A stretch of DNA of 64,000 bases from an uncultured Lachnospiraceae bacterium (GTDB taxonomy: Bacteria; Bacillota; Clostridia; Lachnospirales; Lachnospiraceae). The notes below the pieces were generated by a model. That model saw nothing but the letters and a program-made list of their open reading frames with translations. It had not been told where the DNA came from and made no database searches. Position 1 is the stretch's first letter, and every line of letters begins with the position of its first letter. Below are positions 36,880 through 45,320 of the stretch, piece by piece. The translations under genes were made by a program, and so were the position numbers. The stretch is taken from NCBI GenBank assembly GCA_945919795.1, contig CAMEJJ010000001.1, forward strand, positions 218,531 through 282,530. Direction: 5' to 3'.

Positions 36880-36921
36880 AGATACTGTATCTATTATATT
36901 CAAACAACTGTTTTTTTTCAA
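36880..36921 (-). promoter_or_regulatory. Promoter of the NeuB-like gene with a palindrome at the start site
   Basis: On the minus strand TTGAAA (36916-36921), 17-bp spacer, TATAAT (36893-36898). Immediately downstream 36880-36892 is a perfect 6-1-6 palindrome AGATACTGTATCT over the expected transcription start, a typical repressor site. Confidence 0.6.
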
Positions 36922-36948
36922 CATGTTTCGTGGAAACGGTTCTTTTGT

Positions 36949-37719
36949 CTAAGCAAATATTTTTGACAACTGAATTATCAAGATACGCTTTTGAAAGCTT
37001 TCCGGTACCTCTTTTAACTTTTCTTTTAACAGCTCAAGATTAAGAGCTATATCTGTATCTTCTTTCAAATAATTGTAATTCATTTGAAATGAAGGGCTAA
37101 AGGCTTTTGCATACAGTTTTCGAATTTTCGCTTGGATTTCACTATCCGACATATCTTCTTCATACGATTCTCCCACAAAGAGAGATTTTCCATTGTCGAA
37201 AATCGGTGCCTCACGGTAATTTTCACCATCAAAAATAATGCCCATATTATTAAAATGTCGATCTGTATTGAGAATAATTCGATCCAGATAAAAAGTATTG
37301 GCAAGGTAACAGCGAATATCCAAATCCGTAACTTCTTTCACGAATTTTATGACATACTCAATAGCATCATCATAATCCATGCGAGATGTTACTGCAGCCA
37401 GATCTTTGCCATAAATATTAAAATACAATCTGTAAAAAGTGACAAATTCTTCCTTTTGTGAAACATCTAAAAAATCTGTTGAAAAGCAACCTTTTGATTG
37501 ATTCAATTTGCATTTTTCATATAAAACGTAAGCCTTTTTTTCGAGATTTGTGCAAGATAACAAAAGGGAAGAAAGATATTCTGCCTCTGCTTCTCCGCCA
37601 TAATAATCAGACTTATACCAGATCCCTTCTTTATAGAATTTGTCCTGCGCTCCATCACTTGAACTTTTATCTCTTACCAGATAATTATCATCAATTATTA
37701 TTTCTTTTAATATCTTCAT
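36949..37719 (-). CDS. HipA-like / CtkA-like protein kinase
   Basis: 256 residues, about 180 shorter than E. coli HipA. The kinase C-lobe is clear: LNTDRHFNNMGIIFDGEN holds the catalytic Asp, His and Asn, and EAPIFDNGKSLF holds the metal-binding DNG. The N-lobe is compact (LVRDKSSSDGAQDKF) as in short HipA-family kinases such as CtkA. Relatives phosphorylate proteins and act as toxins or regulators. The start at 37719 follows GGGAGAG and overlaps the upstream regulator gene by 29 bp, a typical toxin-antitoxin layout. The phosphorylated target is unknown. Confidence 0.72.
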   Translation of the reverse strand: MKILKEIIIDDNYLVRDKSSSDGAQDKFYKEGIWYKSDYYGGEAEAEYLSSLLLSCTNLEKKAYVLYEKCKLNQSKGCFSTDFLDVSQKEEFVTFYRLYFNIYGKDLAAVTSRMDYDDAIEYVIKFVKEVTDLDIRCYLANTFYLDRIILNTDRHFNNMGIIFDGENYREAPIFDNGKSLFVGESYEEDMSDSEIQAKIRKLYAKAFSPSFQMNYNYLKEDTDIALNLELLKEKLKEVPESFQKRILIIQLSKIFA

Positions 37720-38209
37720 AATTAATCAACTCTCCCGGATAACGAAACCAAATGTGATCCTGATACATTTTACCATGCGTAATTCGGCATATTTCATAGG
37801 GATTAAATTCTGACAAACCAAGTTTCTCCATGATTACGGGAAGATCATGGCGTTTTTCACTCCAGCAGCGATTTTTCAATATTTCTCCCAACTCATATCT
37901 GGTCATTCTGTCTTTATAAAAAATCTGTTTTATCGGATGCAATATATATCTTTCAATATAAACATTCTGTCCCAAAACCCTAACACTAGCTGTTTTTTCA
38001 TTTTTCCAATAACTTTCAAAAAACAACTCACTCTGTTCCAAAAAATGAATTTTATCAATTGCTTCTGCTATATACGAAGGAGGTATTGAACCATTCCTCT
38101 CCCATTTTTGAATTGTCCGAACCGGAATATCATATTTTTCTGCGAATTCCTTTTGTGTCATGCCATGTTCCATTCTAAGCTCTTGTATCGTTTTCAATTC
38201 ATCAATCAC
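37691..38209 (-). CDS. Xre-family helix-turn-helix regulator, partner of the HipA-like kinase
   Basis: 172 residues. The N-terminal HTH (about 10-45) reads MTQKEFAEKYDIPVRTIQKW and is of the Cro/C1 type. The rest, about 110 residues (YILHPIKQIFYKDRMTRYELG and later GLSEFNPYEICRITHG), is not a domain I recognise and may bind the kinase. It precedes and overlaps the kinase gene, so it is likely antitoxin and autorepressor. Two inverted repeats at its promoter support autoregulation. Confidence 0.75.
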   Translation of the reverse strand: MIDELKTIQELRMEHGMTQKEFAEKYDIPVRTIQKWERNGSIPPSYIAEAIDKIHFLEQSELFFESYWKNEKTASVRVLGQNVYIERYILHPIKQIFYKDRMTRYELGEILKNRCWSEKRHDLPVIMEKLGLSEFNPYEICRITHGKMYQDHIWFRYPGELINYEDIKRNNN

Positions 38210-38226
38210 CCTTTTATTTTGGTATC

Positions 38227-38300
38227 ACAGTATACTGTATGTGCCAAAAGTATAATTTACAACGCAATAAAATTATACTCTAATAGAGTACCTTTGGCAA
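38227..38300 (-). promoter_or_regulatory. Promoter and operators of the xre-hipA-like pair
   Basis: Minus strand TTGCCA (38295-38300), 17-bp spacer, TATAAT (38272-38277). The spacer itself holds TACTC-TATTA-GAGTA, an inverted repeat between the two promoter boxes. A second perfect palindrome ACAGTATACTGT (38227-38238) lies in the leader. Both are well placed for repression by the Xre protein. Confidence 0.75.
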
Positions 38301-38309
38301 GCGTTTATA

Positions 38310-38353
38310 AAAAAAGATTTGGAATAAAACCGCGCTTTTTCCAAATCTTTTTT
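38310..38353 (-). terminator. Rho-independent terminator after the Spo0A-C-like gene
   Basis: A perfect 13-bp stem (38310-38322 with 38341-38353) ending in six T on the minus strand, 30 bp past the stop of the gene at 38384. Confidence 0.85.
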
Positions 38354-38383
38354 ACTCTCTTTTCTTTTTTTCACGTTCACCAT

Positions 38384-38779
38384 TTAGGAAGCCAATGTTT
38401 CCGTTCTCAAGTCCAATCGTATTTTATCCGCAATTCTCGCAATGTATTCACTGTTTGTCGGTCTGTTTTTTCCTTCTGCACTGGAATATCCAAACAATTC
38501 CTGCATCGTATCCGTATTTCCTCTGCTCCAGGAAACTTCGATTGCATTTCGAATGGCTCTTTCTACTTTCTGAGAAGTTGTTTTATATGTTTTTGCAATT
38601 TCCGGATACAATAGTTTTGTTACGCTGCTGACTACTTCCATATCCTGTTCCGATAAAAGTATTGCCTCGCGTATGTAATGATAACCTTTTAGATGTGCCG
38701 GCACACCAAGATCCAACATGATTTTTGTAATGTACCGTTCCAATCCGATTTTTTGTTTTGTTTCTTCTACCATTATCAT
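38384..38779 (-). CDS. Stand-alone Spo0A C-terminal DNA-binding domain protein
   Basis: 131 residues from the ATG at 38779, chosen because GGGGAG lies five bases upstream; ATG at 38773 is also possible. Nearly the whole protein is the Spo0A effector domain: GVPAHLKGYHYIREAI, VTKLLYPEIAKTYKTTSQKV and VERAIRNAIEVSWSRGNTD with the recognition helix, then NRPTNSEYIARIADKIRL. There is no receiver domain, so its DNA binding would not depend on phosphorelay phosphorylation. It is followed by its own terminator and faces ugd across a 380-bp gap, so it may regulate this locus, but the target sites are not established. Confidence 0.88.
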   Translation of the reverse strand: MIMVEETKQKIGLERYITKIMLDLGVPAHLKGYHYIREAILLSEQDMEVVSSVTKLLYPEIAKTYKTTSQKVERAIRNAIEVSWSRGNTDTMQELFGYSSAEGKNRPTNSEYIARIADKIRLDLRTETLAS

Positions 38780-39160
38780 AATATCTCCCCTTTTCATTTA
38801 AATTGTTTCATTTTCCTTGTTTCTGTAAGAAAATGTTTTTGTCTGTTGTACCCTGCGCGGTTATAGTATAAATATATATTTTTTGTAGAAAGAAATCTAT
38901 TGGGGTAAAATGCAAAAACTGCCTAAAAATGAACAGTTTTTGCCAAATCGTCATTTTCTCTGTTTATTTTTGTGTCTTTTTTTATCAAAAATGATATTTT
39001 TCACAGTCGCGCAACGTTTTATCTCGTTTCTTTATATAATGCATGATTAATCTTCTCTATTTTTAAATAAGTACTGTTTATTTTGTTTTTTTAATGTTAA
39101 AATAAGAAAGCTGTATAAAATAGTAATTAACTTCATTCTTTTGTGATAAGGAGATTATTT
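38780..39160. promoter_or_regulatory. Divergent intergenic region between the Spo0A-C-like gene and ugd
   Basis: About 380 bp without a gene. It must hold both divergent promoters. A TATAAT at about 39033 on the plus strand has no good upstream box, and a TATACT near 38870 on the minus strand has a weak one. The plus-strand ribosome site AAGGAG lies just before 39161. No convincing Spo0A box is seen. Confidence 0.4.
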
Positions 39161-40489
39161 ATGAAAATTGCCGTTGTAGGAACAGGATATGTCGGACTTG
39201 TTACCGGAACATGTCTGGCTGATTATGGAAATGATGTCATTTGTGTAGATGTCATGGAAGAAAAAATTGAGAAATTAAAAAAAGGAATCATTCCGATTTA
39301 TGAGCCTGGCTTGGAAGGTATGGTGCTGGAAAATTATAATTCCGGCAGATTGGATTTTACAACGGATATCCAGAGTGCACTGCAAAAATCGGATATCTGC
39401 TTTATCGCCGTAGGAACTCCGATGGGAGAAGACGGCAGTGCAGATTTGCAGTATGTCTTAGGCGTAGCCGAAAGCATCGGCAAGTTCATGGATCACCATA
39501 TTTATGTCATTGATAAATCAACCGTTCCGGTAGGAACTGCCAAAAAGGTACGTGAAACGATTCAGAAGGAGTTGGATAAAAGACAAAGCCCTCTCACTTT
39601 TGACGTAATATCCAACCCGGAATTTTTAAAAGAAGGAACGGCTGTCGAAGACTGTTCAAGACCGGATCGAATTGTCATCGGTACCGATAATGATAATGCA
39701 GCAAAAGTTATGCGCGAGATGTATCTGCCACTTGTGAAAAATACGGAATCCTTTATCTTTATGGATATTGCAAGTGCAGAAATGACCAAGTATACAGCCA
39801 ATGCGATGCTCGCCACCAAAATTTCCTTTATGAATGAGATTTCCAATATCTGCGAGCTTGTCGGGGCGGATGTCAATAAAGTCCGGATGGGTATCGGAAG
39901 TGATCATCGAATTGGTTTCCAGTTTATTTATCCCGGCTGTGGTTACGGCGGAAGCTGTTTTCCCAAGGATGTACAGGCTTTAATTAAAACAAGTGCTGAT
40001 TATGGATATGAAACAAGGATTTTGAATGCCGTTGAAAATGTAAATGCAGACCAGAAAATGGTATTAGTCCGTAAGATTGTCAAAAAATATGGGGAAGATT
40101 TGACTGGCAAAACCTTTGCTGTATGGGGACTTGCATTTAAGCCAAAAACAGATGATATGCGACAGGCTCCGGCTATCACACTGATACAGGAGCTGACAAA
40201 GCGAGGTGCCAAGATAAAGGCATATGATCCCAAAGCGGTAAACGAAGCAAAAGAGTGTTATTTAAAAGGCAATGAAAATGTAGAATACTGTGAAAGCAAA
40301 TATTCTGCACTTATGGATGCGGATGCCATGATTTTGGTAACAGAATGGAAAGAATTCCGCGCTCCCGATTTTTACGAAATCAAACAGAGATTAAATAATC
40401 CGATTATTTTCGACGGAAGAAATCAATATGATGCAGAACGTTTAGAAGAACTGGGATTTGAATATTATCAAATTGGTGTGGGAAAATAA
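39161..40489 (+). CDS. ugd: UDP-glucose 6-dehydrogenase
   Basis: 442 residues from the ATG at 39161, preceded by AAGGAG; an upstream ATG at 39143 lacks a ribosome site. It oxidises UDP-glucose twice to UDP-glucuronate using NAD. Visible are the Rossmann loop KIAVVGTGYVGLVTG, STVPVGTA, NPEFLKEGTAVEDCSRPDRIVIG, the catalytic Cys in YPGCGYGGSCFPKDVQAL, and AFKPKTDDMRQAP. It is followed by the UDP-xylose synthase gene, so the pair forms a two-step path from UDP-glucose to UDP-xylose. Confidence 0.96.
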   Translation: MKIAVVGTGYVGLVTGTCLADYGNDVICVDVMEEKIEKLKKGIIPIYEPGLEGMVLENYNSGRLDFTTDIQSALQKSDICFIAVGTPMGEDGSADLQYVLGVAESIGKFMDHHIYVIDKSTVPVGTAKKVRETIQKELDKRQSPLTFDVISNPEFLKEGTAVEDCSRPDRIVIGTDNDNAAKVMREMYLPLVKNTESFIFMDIASAEMTKYTANAMLATKISFMNEISNICELVGADVNKVRMGIGSDHRIGFQFIYPGCGYGGSCFPKDVQALIKTSADYGYETRILNAVENVNADQKMVLVRKIVKKYGEDLTGKTFAVWGLAFKPKTDDMRQAPAITLIQELTKRGAKIKAYDPKAVNEAKECYLKGNENVEYCESKYSALMDADAMILVTEWKEFRAPDFYEIKQRLNNPIIFDGRNQYDAERLEELGFEYYQIGVGK

Positions 40490-40573
40490 AGAACAAAGGG
40501 CATTCAAAAACAGAGAAAACAGAGAAAATATAGGATGTTGATATAAGAAAAAAGATAGAAAGGCAAATAAGTC

Positions 40574-41509
40574 ATGAGTAGAATATTAGTAACCGGTGGT
40601 GCCGGATTTTTAGGTTCGCATTTATGTGACCGGTTGATTGAGGACGGAAATGAGGTCATCTGTGTAGATAATCTTTTTACGGGAAGTAAAGATAACATCA
40701 GTCATTTACTTTCCAATCCGAAGTTTACATTTATATGTCACGACATAACAGAGCCACTATATGATGTGGATGTGGATCAGATTTATAATCTGGCATGTCC
40801 CGCCAGTCCTCCGTTTTATCAGTTTGATCCCATTAAAACCGCTAAAACCAGTGTTTATGGTGCCATAAATATGCTGGGATTAGCCAAAAGATGTCAGGCA
40901 AAAATTTTACAGGCAAGTACATCAGAGGTATACGGGGATCCTTTGGTACATCCCCAGCCGGAAAGCTACCGCGGAAATGTAAATACACATGGTATTCGTT
41001 CCTGCTACGATGAAGGAAAAAGAATGGCAGAGGCTTTATTTTTTGATTATCACAGGCAACATAACGTTGATATCAAAGTAATCCGTATTTTCAATACCTA
41101 TGGCCCCAGAATGAATCCCAATGACGGACGCGTAGTTTCCAATTTTATTGTACAGGCTTTAAAAGGTGAAGATATCACAATCTATGGTGACGGAAAACAG
41201 ACCAGAAGCTTTTGTTATGTGGACGATTTGATTGAAGGTATGATTCGTATGATGAATTCCAAGGATTTTACCGGTCCTGTTAATCTGGGAAATCCCGGTG
41301 AATTTACCATGCTTGAGCTGGCACAGAAGGTTTTGGAATTGACAGGATCTGATTCCAAGTTAGTGTATATGCCTTTACCCGGAGATGATCCGACACAAAG
41401 AAAACCTGTTATCGATCTGGCAAAAGAAAAACTGGATTGGGAACCTACAATTGCGTTGGAAGAAGGATTAAAGAAAACGATTGAGTATTTTAAGGGAGTT
41501 ATAGATTAG
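40574..41509 (+). CDS. uxs: UDP-glucuronate decarboxylase (UDP-xylose synthase)
   Basis: 311 residues, extended SDR family. Marks are [47 protein letters not shown], which is typical of UDP-glucuronate decarboxylases rather than 4-epimerases, [16 protein letters not shown] and [12 protein letters not shown] with the catalytic Tyr and Lys, and IFNTYGPRM. It converts UDP-glucuronate from Ugd to UDP-xylose with bound NAD. The gap to ugd is 84 bp and the pair ends in the strong terminator at 41523. A xylose residue in the surface glycan is therefore expected. Confidence 0.92.
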   Translation: MSRILVTGGAGFLGSHLCDRLIEDGNEVICVDNLFTGSKDNISHLLSNPKFTFICHDITEPLYDVDVDQIYNLACPASPPFYQFDPIKTAKTSVYGAINMLGLAKRCQAKILQASTSEVYGDPLVHPQPESYRGNVNTHGIRSCYDEGKRMAEALFFDYHRQHNVDIKVIRIFNTYGPRMNPNDGRVVSNFIVQALKGEDITIYGDGKQTRSFCYVDDLIEGMIRMMNSKDFTGPVNLGNPGEFTMLELAQKVLELTGSDSKLVYMPLPGDDPTQRKPVIDLAKEKLDWEPTIALEEGLKKTIEYFKGVID

Positions 41510-41522
41510 CATAAGCGAACAA

Positions 41523-41582
41523 AATAATGCCCGGTTTCAACTGTCTGAAGACGAAGTCTGAGTTTTGAAACCGGGCATTATT
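41523..41582. terminator. Long bidirectional terminator between convergent genes
   Basis: Perfect 18-bp arms (41523-41540 and 41565-41582) with a 24-base loop, serving the plus-strand uxs transcript and, on the other strand, the fusion gene whose stop codon abuts the stem. Confidence 0.9.
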
Positions 41583-43924
41583 TAAATCCGACTCAGCACA
41601 AACTGACATGCTCCGTCGATGGCAAGCACTTTCTTTCCAGCCGGGACGAAATAACTGTCTCCCGCTTTAAAACGACTGCTTTGTTTTTCTGTCTGAATAA
41701 TTCCTTTTCCCTCTAAAAATACAATGGCACTAAATGAGGTATCATCCAGTGAAATCTCCGCTTCTTTCTCAACGGTATACAGAGTTGCCGAAAAGTATTT
41801 ACATTCACCCAAAAGCTGTTTGGTATATCCCTTTCCTTCTTCCGCTGCCCCTGCCGGCTTACAGTCGCATGGTAGCACTGAAAAATTAAGATTATCCAAT
41901 GCTTTTTCCAAGTGAAGTTCTCTCTTATTTCCATTTTTATCAACACGGTCATAATCATATAACCGATAAGTAGCATTGGAGCTTTGTTGAATTTCCAATA
42001 TCAATAATCCCTCTAAAATCGCATGTACAGTTCCGGCTTTTACAAAAATAACATCGCCTTTTTTTACCGGTATTCTCTGAAGGACATCTGTCAATGTACC
42101 TTTTTCTATGTGTTCACGACATTGTTTTGCTGTGATTTCTTCTTTAAATCCCACATACAATCCGGCGTCCTCAGCCGCATCCATGACATACCACATTTCA
42201 TTTTTACCGTATTCGCCTTCCACGCTCATGGCATACTCGTCATCAGGATGCACCTGCACCGAAAGAGATTTTGTCGCATCAATTAGCTTTATCAAAAGTG
42301 GAAAACGATCAAACGGCTTGCATTTCCAGCCCCATGCTTCTTTTCCAATCTTTTCCAAATAATTTGGAAATGTCATTCCCTTCGCGTTTCCTTCTGTAAT
42401 GATGGAGGGGCCGGCACTGTGTGCGGAAACTTCCCAACTCTCTGCAATGATATGTTCTTTATTATCCTTATTTTTCTTTCCGTATTTTTCATACAATCTG
42501 GTGCCGCCCCACAGATAATCCTTGTAAGCCGGTCCTAACTTTACGAAATCATCCATGGCACGAACCATATCGCCGGTCTTTTGTCCCGCGCTGTCGCCCA
42601 CAGACACTTCAATAAAAACCAAATCTTTTGCAGATGTATTGCAAATTTTATGAAATTTCTCAATGGGTATAAAAACATTGTCAGTGCTATTATATTCTTT
42701 TGTGATACCATCAATCGTAATGGTTGCCACACCACTGACAATCGAGCAATGCTCGATTCTATGCTCATGCTTGTGCATGGAAATTTCTTTTCCCGGAAAC
42801 AGTGTAATCTTGCGAACAACATATCCGTTGTTTCTGGTTAAGGTTTCTTTTATTCCCCATGAAGTATAAAAGATATCGCCCTCATCAAAAATATCCTTCT
42901 GCTCTTCATAATGATTATTCATAATCTCCCGAACCGCCTGACTGTCGCCTTTTCGAGAGATATAAGTTGCATCTTTTGCATTTACAACAACCAGATCATC
43001 GCACCCATTGACAACCACCAACTTATCTTTGGTCTCATTGAGAACAGAAACATTGCTACTGTTTTCTATAATAGAGGGGCCCTGTAAAGAAGGGGCGTCG
43101 TATTGCGTAACCATTTCCGTATTTAACAGGCGGGACCATGTAAACTGCGCACGGACTGCTTTTACCTTTTTTCCGGCCCAGTTAGCAAAGACAACTTCTC
43201 CCACACTAAGCGAAGGTATAGACGAAAGCCATCGTCTGGTAATCAAAAAAGCATTGCCATCCAATCGGACACGGTCTGTTCCCAATTGACATTTTTTATA
43301 TAATTCCGGAGCATTTTCTTTTATCGCAGACAGATATACACCCGCTTTCATCATAAAGATTCCACTGTCGAGCAGAATTTCTTCCTCTTTCAATGCGGAT
43401 GTTTCAGAACCATCACCATCATATTGAGAAAAAAATTTTACAACATTGTTTCCTATACATCCAAAAGCACTATGACCTTTTATCATTCCGTTTTTCATAA
43501 CCTGCTGCCGATTGCAACCAACTACCACAACATTGTCATCTGTAAGCAGTTCTTTTGCAGCTAAAATCGTACCGTTATAATCTCCATCATCAATCAAATG
43601 ATCCGTGGATACGACCAGCACATCTTCTCCTTTATCAATACACATTGCCGCAACAGCTACGGCCGGTGCCGTCTGTCTGCCCATTTCCTCTAAGAACAAT
43701 TGGTATGATAATCCCTGAAAGGCCTGAACTTGTCCTTCCACGATGTAGCGATATTTTTCATTGGTTATGATATAAAAATCATCACAAAAAGGAAGGTTTC
43801 TTGCTACTGCTTCCTGAAAAAGCGACCTTCCTTCTCTGATATTGATAAATTGTTTGGGGTAATTCTTACGCGACAGCGGCCATAGCGCATCACCGCTGCC
43901 TCCTGCTAAAATAACACATTTCAT
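41582..43924 (-). CDS. Three-part fusion: degenerate GDP-mannose pyrophosphorylase, cupin, type I mannose-6-phosphate isomerase
   Basis: 780 residues. Part 1 (about 1-290) is a nucleotidyltransferase domain, but key motifs are altered: GGSGDALWPLSRKNYPKQF lacks the Arg of GxRLWPLSR, the FVEKP loop reads FFSQY, and the WNSGMF motif reads LLDSGIF. Part 2 (about 345-455) is a ManC-type cupin, KEISMHKHEHRIEHCSIVSG. Part 3 (about 462-780) is a ManA-type isomerase with the zinc-site motifs LSVQVHPDDEYA, KNEMWYV and GTVHAILEG. It should interconvert fructose-6-P and mannose-6-P; the first part is probably inactive or regulatory, since a complete manC lies upstream. A cupin-type isomerase and a ManA-type isomerase in one chain is unusual. 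Confidence 0.85.
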   Translation of the reverse strand: MKCVILAGGSGDALWPLSRKNYPKQFINIREGRSLFQEAVARNLPFCDDFYIITNEKYRYIVEGQVQAFQGLSYQLFLEEMGRQTAPAVAVAAMCIDKGEDVLVVSTDHLIDDGDYNGTILAAKELLTDDNVVVVGCNRQQVMKNGMIKGHSAFGCIGNNVVKFFSQYDGDGSETSALKEEEILLDSGIFMMKAGVYLSAIKENAPELYKKCQLGTDRVRLDGNAFLITRRWLSSIPSLSVGEVVFANWAGKKVKAVRAQFTWSRLLNTEMVTQYDAPSLQGPSIIENSSNVSVLNETKDKLVVVNGCDDLVVVNAKDATYISRKGDSQAVREIMNNHYEEQKDIFDEGDIFYTSWGIKETLTRNNGYVVRKITLFPGKEISMHKHEHRIEHCSIVSGVATITIDGITKEYNSTDNVFIPIEKFHKICNTSAKDLVFIEVSVGDSAGQKTGDMVRAMDDFVKLGPAYKDYLWGGTRLYEKYGKKNKDNKEHIIAESWEVSAHSAGPSIITEGNAKGMTFPNYLEKIGKEAWGWKCKPFDRFPLLIKLIDATKSLSVQVHPDDEYAMSVEGEYGKNEMWYVMDAAEDAGLYVGFKEEITAKQCREHIEKGTLTDVLQRIPVKKGDVIFVKAGTVHAILEGLLILEIQQSSNATYRLYDYDRVDKNGNKRELHLEKALDNLNFSVLPCDCKPAGAAEEGKGYTKQLLGECKYFSATLYTVEKEAEISLDDTSFSAIVFLEGKGIIQTEKQSSRFKAGDSYFVPAGKKVLAIDGACQFVLSRI

Positions 43925-44059
43925 ACGTTTTATTTGCGATTCGAATCTGTTTGCCAGATAGAATCATCCATTAATTCTTTCTTAATTTTATACTTATCGT
44001 TTTGTTTGTTACTAATTCATTGATGCGTGAACAAAATATTTTGACACAAATATCATTCC

Positions 44060-45151
44060 TTATAAATATTGGTCTTTACCCTGTTCTTTTAAAGTCTCAA
44101 CAACATTTTTTACATCCTGCGCACGGTCTTTGGGGCAAATCAAAAGTGCGTCCGCAGTCTGTACAATAATCATATCAGACAATCCAATGGTTGCAATCAT
44201 CTTGTCATTGCCATATACAATACAGTCTTTGGTATCCAACAATAATTGTTCACCATATGCGACATTTCCATTCTCATCCGCATCTTTCATGATATTTAAC
44301 ATGTCCAGACTTCCAATGTCATTCCAGCCAAACTCACCGGAAATAACCAATACATTGTCTGCTCTTTCCATAATGCCGTAGTCGATGGAAATTTTCGGAA
44401 TAACAGGATAGACTTCTTCAATCTCCTTTTTCTCATCCGCTGTATTCATGGCATCGCCGATCTTTTCAAGACATGCATATACATCCGGAAGCAATTTCTC
44501 CATATAGGACAAAATGGTAGAAGCTTTCCAGATAAACATACCACTGTTCCATGAATACCCACCTTCTGCAAGATATTTTTTGGCAGTTTCCAAATCCGGT
44601 TTTTCCACAAACTCTTCTACCTGAGAATAGGTTTTGTGATTTGCATCTCCGATTTCGGTCACACTATCGGCCTTTGCTTTGATATAGCCATAACCGGTCG
44701 CCGGAAAAGAAGGATTGATCCCAATCGTTACCAGTGCATTCGTTTTTTCTGCGGTTTCGATTGCGGCATTGATAATAGCGGTAAATTCGGTTTCATCTTT
44801 AATAAAATGATCCGAAGGCACGATTACCATCACACCATCATCATGTTTTTTTACAATTTCCATTGCAGCATATCCAATACATGCCGCTGTATTTCTGGCT
44901 GCAGGCTCTGAAAGAATATGCTCCGGATTCATTTTGCCGGCTGTTTCTTCCGCCATTAATTTTGCCTGAGTCACGTTGGTTACAATAAAAAGATTTTCCC
45001 GTTCGATACTTTTGGCAAGACGATCTAATGTCTCATTCACCATCAAATCTTTTCCGCTTAAATTCAACAACTGTTTAGGTCTTTCTTTTCTGCTTAAAGG
45101 CCAAAAACGGGTTCCACCGCCTCCTGCCATAACTACTCCGAATTTGTTCAT
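44060..45151 (-). CDS. manC: Mannose-1-phosphate guanylyltransferase
   Basis: 363 residues, a single-domain enzyme that makes GDP-mannose from GTP and mannose-1-phosphate. All signatures are intact: VVMAGGGGTRFWPLSRKERP, VIVPSDHFI, GYGYIKA, FVEKPDLETAKKYL, WNSGMFIW and SIDYGIMERAD followed by FGWNDIGSL. It is the only intact gene of this kind in the window, and it replaces the function lost in the pseudogene at 3390. Mannose-1-phosphate itself needs a phosphomannomutase not present here. Confidence 0.95.
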   Translation of the reverse strand: MNKFGVVMAGGGGTRFWPLSRKERPKQLLNLSGKDLMVNETLDRLAKSIERENLFIVTNVTQAKLMAEETAGKMNPEHILSEPAARNTAACIGYAAMEIVKKHDDGVMVIVPSDHFIKDETEFTAIINAAIETAEKTNALVTIGINPSFPATGYGYIKAKADSVTEIGDANHKTYSQVEEFVEKPDLETAKKYLAEGGYSWNSGMFIWKASTILSYMEKLLPDVYACLEKIGDAMNTADEKKEIEEVYPVIPKISIDYGIMERADNVLVISGEFGWNDIGSLDMLNIMKDADENGNVAYGEQLLLDTKDCIVYGNDKMIATIGLSDMIIVQTADALLICPKDRAQDVKNVVETLKEQGKDQYL

Positions 45152-45254
45152 TTGTTTTCCTCTTTACTCTTTGTTCAATCTTTTTCCGATACGCTAGCAA
45201 ACGTATCCTTTTTGTTGTTTTTAATTTAATTTACAATATCTTCCTGTTATTTTT

Positions 45255-45320
45255 CTACTATTTGTCTACTATCTGTCCACTATATGCCTGATATCTGCCT
45301 ACAATTTGCCTACTATCTGC
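45255..45320. repeat. Six 11-bp tandem repeats running into the fcl stop codon
   Basis: Units of the form CTACTATCTGC start at 45255, 45266, 45277, 45288, 45299 and 45310 and fill 66 bp. The last unit contains the stop codon (45313-45315) and the last codons of the second fcl gene, so expansion grew from the gene end. Confidence 0.9.
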
